Shown one piece after another: positions 4,878 to 7,133 of a stretch of DNA of 7,133 bases; the first letter of the stretch is position 1, and every line of letters begins with the position of its first letter. The DNA is from Chloroflexota bacterium. GTDB lineage: Bacteria > Chloroflexota > Anaerolineae > Aggregatilineales > UBA3940. The notes below the pieces were generated by a model. That model ran no database searches and was not told where the DNA came from. It saw nothing but the letters and a program-made list of their open reading frames with translations. Location of the stretch: contig DRKO01000453.1 in NCBI GenBank assembly GCA_011051745.1, forward strand, positions 1-7,133, in the 5' to 3' direction. A program made the position numbers and the translations under genes.

Positions 4878-5915
4878 TCAGTAGGTCACAATGACCCGTG
4901 TCCCCGGCTGTCCTGCCTCCGCATCCGGCAACGTCTCGAAGGTGAAGTAGTTGGGATACGGCGTCGTCCAGCGGAACACCCACTGAGCGTGAGAGGGCAG
5001 CATGTTGATGCAGCCGTGGCTGTGCATGCGTCCGTAGTCATTGTGCCAGTACGTGCCGTGCGTCGCCACCCAGCGCCGGTTGATGTAGCACACATAGGGA
5101 ATGCCGGGCAGGTTATAGGCCCCCGGCCCCAGCCCACCGGCCATGCGATGCCCGTGCCGCTTGCGCAGCACCGTAAACTCGCCGAGCGGCGTGGGCGTGC
5201 CGGGCATGCCGGTTGAGACCAGGACCGAGAAGACCGGCTGATCCCCCTCAAAGGCGGTGAGGCGCTGGTTGCGGATGCTGATCTCAATGCGCTTCTCCTC
5301 CGGCGGCACATGCGGCGAGATCGGCCCGACTTCCTCCGGCGGGATGATGCGCACATCCCCCGCACGCAGCCAGTAGGCGGCCCCGTAGCCCTCGTCAATA
5401 TGATAGAAGCCGTTCTCCTCGCCGACGATGCGATGCACCGTGCTGTAGATCATGCGCGTCCAGACCGGCGCGTCGAGGCTGGGGATGGTACGCGCCTCGG
5501 CGAAGGGCACGGTGACGGTTCCCCACGCCCCGCCTTCCCCGATCGGGATAACGGGGTTGTCGGGGACGTTATTCACCGGCTGCACCCATGATGAATAGAT
5601 GTAGCCCCCCTCAACCTCCAGCCAGGTAGAATTGGTGTGGTACAGCCCCTCGCCGACCACCGCGCCGAGCACCGGCACGATGGTGTTGTAGTTCAGGCCG
5701 CCGACCACACGGGCACGCCAGCTCGGCTCCTCGTAGACGCGCATCCAGTTCAGCAGGATGCGCCCCAGCGGCGAGCCGTCCCAGTGGGTGATGGGGGGCG
5801 GCGCGGCTTCCTCAGGCAGCGGCTCGTCGTTCAGCAGGCGCGGGTTCCACATCAACCCCACACCGGCCATTCCGGCTGTCTCCAGAAACTTTCGTCGCGA
5901 TAACCCTTCGCTCAT
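4878..5915 (-). CDS. Tat-exported L,D-transpeptidase (YkuD domain) with SH3-like N-terminal region
   Basis: This 345-residue protein should act outside the membrane, joining or remodelling peptidoglycan peptides through a catalytic cysteine. The N-terminus has a twin-arginine signal, SRRKFLETAG (residues 6-15), with a short hydrophobic stretch to about 23. Residues about 50-115 and 130-192 look like SH3-type modules (MRVYEEPSWRARVVG; TWLEVEGGYIYSSWV; VHRIVGEENGFYHI). The YkuD domain spans about 208-343, with HGTYWHNDYG (286-295) and SHGCINM (299-305); C302 is the predicted nucleophile, with H286 and H300. I chose the ATG at 5915 because it puts the RR motif near the start and follows a GGGAAGAGAGAG stretch 6 bases away. 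The frame runs on to an ATG at 6002, but that extension covers the promoter. No clear Ala-X-Ala cleavage site is seen. Confidence 0.93.
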   Translation of the reverse strand: MSEGLSRRKFLETAGMAGVGLMWNPRLLNDEPLPEEAAPPPITHWDGSPLGRILLNWMRVYEEPSWRARVVGGLNYNTIVPVLGAVVGEGLYHTNSTWLEVEGGYIYSSWVQPVNNVPDNPVIPIGEGGAWGTVTVPFAEARTIPSLDAPVWTRMIYSTVHRIVGEENGFYHIDEGYGAAYWLRAGDVRIIPPEEVGPISPHVPPEEKRIEISIRNQRLTAFEGDQPVFSVLVSTGMPGTPTPLGEFTVLRKRHGHRMAGGLGPGAYNLPGIPYVCYINRRWVATHGTYWHNDYGRMHSHGCINMLPSHAQWVFRWTTPYPNYFTFETLPDAEAGQPGTRVIVTY

Positions 5916-5972
5916 CGTTTGCTCTCTCTTCCCTGAAATAACTCCGCTACTGTGTGGGCTTCCCGGATCATC

Positions 5973-5981
5973 ATTGTAGCA
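5973..5981 (-). promoter_or_regulatory. Predicted extended -10 promoter of the L,D-transpeptidase gene
   Basis: The - strand reads TGCTACAAT, an extended -10 (TGn plus TACAAT). The start point would be near 5966, giving a leader of about 50 bases that carries the purine-rich ribosome binding site. No -35 hexamer is seen at 16-18 bp. The 92-bp gap after the GT2 gene has no terminator, so read-through from the GT2 gene is also possible. Confidence 0.55.
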
Positions 5982-6007
5982 CATAACCCATTTCCGGCGC
6001 ATGTCTC

Positions 6008-6784
6008 CTACCGGAAACGCTCCAGCGGCTGAACGTCATAGCGCCCCAGAGCCTTTCGGAGCCAGACCCCGGCCATCTCCAGCATGGTCTGGAGCCCGCC
6101 GCCCAGCACCGTCACGGTCGAAACGTCCTGATTCACCAGCCTGACCGGTATCGAACGAATCTCAACCCCAGCCTGATTGAGCAACAGGGACAGCTCAACA
6201 TCGAAGCCGAAGCGCTCGACTCTCAGCATGGGGAACAGCACCCCGGCCAGTTCCCCGCTGAAGCCCTTCAGGCCGCACTGAGTATCCAGATCGCGCCGCC
6301 CGATGATGGCCCCGGCCAGCCATCCGAACCCCCTGCTGCCCAGCCGACGGAGCAGGGGAAGCGCAACATCGCTGGCGGAGCCCGGCAGCTTCCGGTTGCC
6401 AAAGACGGCGTGGGCCTCCCCGGTCGCGAGCAGCCCGTAGCACCGTCCGATGCTATCCAGACTGTAGGGGAGGTCTATGTCGGTGAAGATGCGATACTTT
6501 CCCCGCGCCCTCAGCATCCCCTCCGAGACGGCGCGGCCCTTCCCCCGGTTCTCCTCCAGCCGGACGTAGCGACAGTTCCCCTGAGCGCACAGTCGCTCCG
6601 CCTGCCCGGCGGTCTCGTCCTCGCTTCCGTCGTCAACCAGCACGATCTCCCACGACACGCCCAGACCATCCAGATACGCGCTCAGCGTCTCCAGCGAGCG
6701 CCGGAGCAGAGGGGCGGCATTGTAGGCAGGCAGGATGACCGATAACTCACAATCTGAGGAAGGGGAGCGGGGCTGCGGACTCAT
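6008..6784 (-). CDS. Family 2 glycosyltransferase, polyprenyl/dolichyl-phosphate sugar transferase type
   Basis: This 258-residue GT-A-fold enzyme resembles dolichyl-phosphate glucosyl/mannosyltransferases (Alg5 and DPM1 type), which move a sugar from a nucleotide donor to a polyprenyl phosphate on the cytoplasmic face. It has LSVILPAYNAAPLL (14-27), VLVDDGSEDET (48-58), the metal-binding D-x-D as TDIDLP (101-106), DTQCGLKGF (167-175), very like the Alg5 family, and RFGFDVELSLL (191-201). There is no C-terminal membrane segment, so it is a soluble or membrane-bound one-domain form. The start ATG at 6784 lies 6 bp after the stop of the ArnE-like gene, so the two are probably co-transcribed; a weak GGCGGA lies 9 bases before it. 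The sugar cannot be read from sequence. The family call is firm and the lipid acceptor likely. Confidence 0.92.
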   Translation of the reverse strand: MSPQPRSPSSDCELSVILPAYNAAPLLRRSLETLSAYLDGLGVSWEIVLVDDGSEDETAGQAERLCAQGNCRYVRLEENRGKGRAVSEGMLRARGKYRIFTDIDLPYSLDSIGRCYGLLATGEAHAVFGNRKLPGSASDVALPLLRRLGSRGFGWLAGAIIGRRDLDTQCGLKGFSGELAGVLFPMLRVERFGFDVELSLLLNQAGVEIRSIPVRLVNQDVSTVTVLGGGLQTMLEMAGVWLRKALGRYDVQPLERFR

Positions 6785-6790
6785 AGGGGG

Positions 6791-7132
6791 TTATCCGCCC
6801 GTACTGATCCCGACGATCACAACGCCGATCATAATAACCAGCATCCCCAGCCAGCGGAGGGGCGGGATCGCCTCGCCGAAGAACAGGTGCGAGGCGAGCG
6901 GAACGAGGATATACGTCAGCGCCAGCACCGGATACGCAATGCTGAGTTCCAGCCGCGACAGGACCACCAGCCACAGGGCGAACCCGAAGACATATACCAG
7001 CCCGGCCACATAAAGCAGCGGCTGGCGGAGCAGAGCCCGGAGCACGATTACGAGCTCAGAGGGAGTAAGCGCCGGGATCGGCCCCAGGGCCATCATCACA
7101 CGTTTTAACAAAAGCTGACCGGCGACGGCGAC
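6791..7132 (-). CDS. ArnE-like small membrane transporter (SMR/EamA superfamily), 5' truncated
   Basis: The frame is open to the window edge, so the N-terminus is missing, probably by about ten residues; the TTG at 7111 is internal. The visible part has VAVAGQLLLKRV, the usual GQxxxK of helix 1. Three more helices follow: LLYVAGLVYVFGFALWLVVL, then SIAYPVLALTYILVPLASHL, then WLGMLVIMIGVVIVGIS. The segment LELSIAYPVLALTYILVPLAS with the GEAIPP.RW turn closely follows ArnE, a subunit of the flippase that moves undecaprenyl-phosphate-aminoarabinose across the membrane. SMR drug exporters share the fold, so export of another substrate is possible. The GT2 gene right behind it favours flipping of a lipid-linked sugar. 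The stop is TAA at 6791-6793. Confidence 0.85.
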   Translation of the reverse strand, partial: VAVAGQLLLKRVMMALGPIPALTPSELVIVLRALLRQPLLYVAGLVYVFGFALWLVVLSRLELSIAYPVLALTYILVPLASHLFFGEAIPPLRWLGMLVIMIGVVIVGISTGG

Positions 7133-7133
7133 C

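Noticed and set aside
4439..4884. Frames crossing the tRNA gene on both strands
   Set aside because: They run through a fully folding tRNA, its terminator and its promoter, so they cannot be genes.
5916..6002. Longer L,D-transpeptidase starting at an upstream ATG
   Set aside because: It would push the RR motif to residue 36 and would translate through the predicted promoter; the added sequence is not signal-like.
1..7133. CRISPR array, insertion sequence, prophage or toxin-antitoxin system
   Set aside because: I found no regularly spaced identical repeats, transposase or integrase-like frames, or target duplications. The tRNA gene has no visible second copy of its 3' end that would mark an integrated element.

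Overview
The window is about 7.1 kb of GC-rich bacterial DNA. It reads best as Chloroflexota, probably an Anaerolineae-type lineage. This rests on a very long membrane protein of the '6-pyruvoyl-tetrahydropterin synthase-related' GT-C type with C-terminal beta-sandwich repeats, a Flp pilin with an EQGQGLVEYAL-type prepilin site, a Tat-exported YkuD protein and a small FeoC partner of FeoB. This is inference from protein style; no marker gene settles it.

Layout. On the + strand, 1-1012 holds the 3' end of feoB (ferrous iron permease) and a feoC-like winged-helix protein with four cysteines. They meet, tail to tail and 24 bp apart, a 3.1 kb gene on the - strand (1037-4162) for a GT-C-fold membrane protein. 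Everything else is on the - strand. In transcription order from the right edge it is: a 5'-truncated ArnE-like small membrane protein (6791-7132), a GT2 polyprenyl-phosphate-type glycosyltransferase (6008-6784), a Tat-signal L,D-transpeptidase (4878-5915), tRNA-Phe(GAA) (4738-4810) with its own promoter and terminator, a lone Flp-type pilin (4308-4529), and the GT-C gene.

How the genes fit together. The left end is iron uptake. The rest leans towards the cell surface. The ArnE-like protein and the GT2 enzyme, 6 bp apart, look like a unit that makes and flips a lipid-linked sugar. The GT-C protein is the sort that could use such a donor, though it is not in the same operon. The transpeptidase acts on peptidoglycan, and Flp is a pilus subunit.

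The most interesting non-coding DNA is the AT-richer 4530-4665 segment and the 145-bp gap at 4163-4307. The first has five ATCTTYA-like direct repeats at 9-12 bp spacing ending near -41 of a predicted flp promoter. The second has a long imperfect hairpin and an extended -10 element placed so that the GT-C mRNA should be leaderless. I see no CRISPR array, IS element, phage gene or clear novel multi-gene system. The candidates for something new are these regulatory structures and the orphan pilin.
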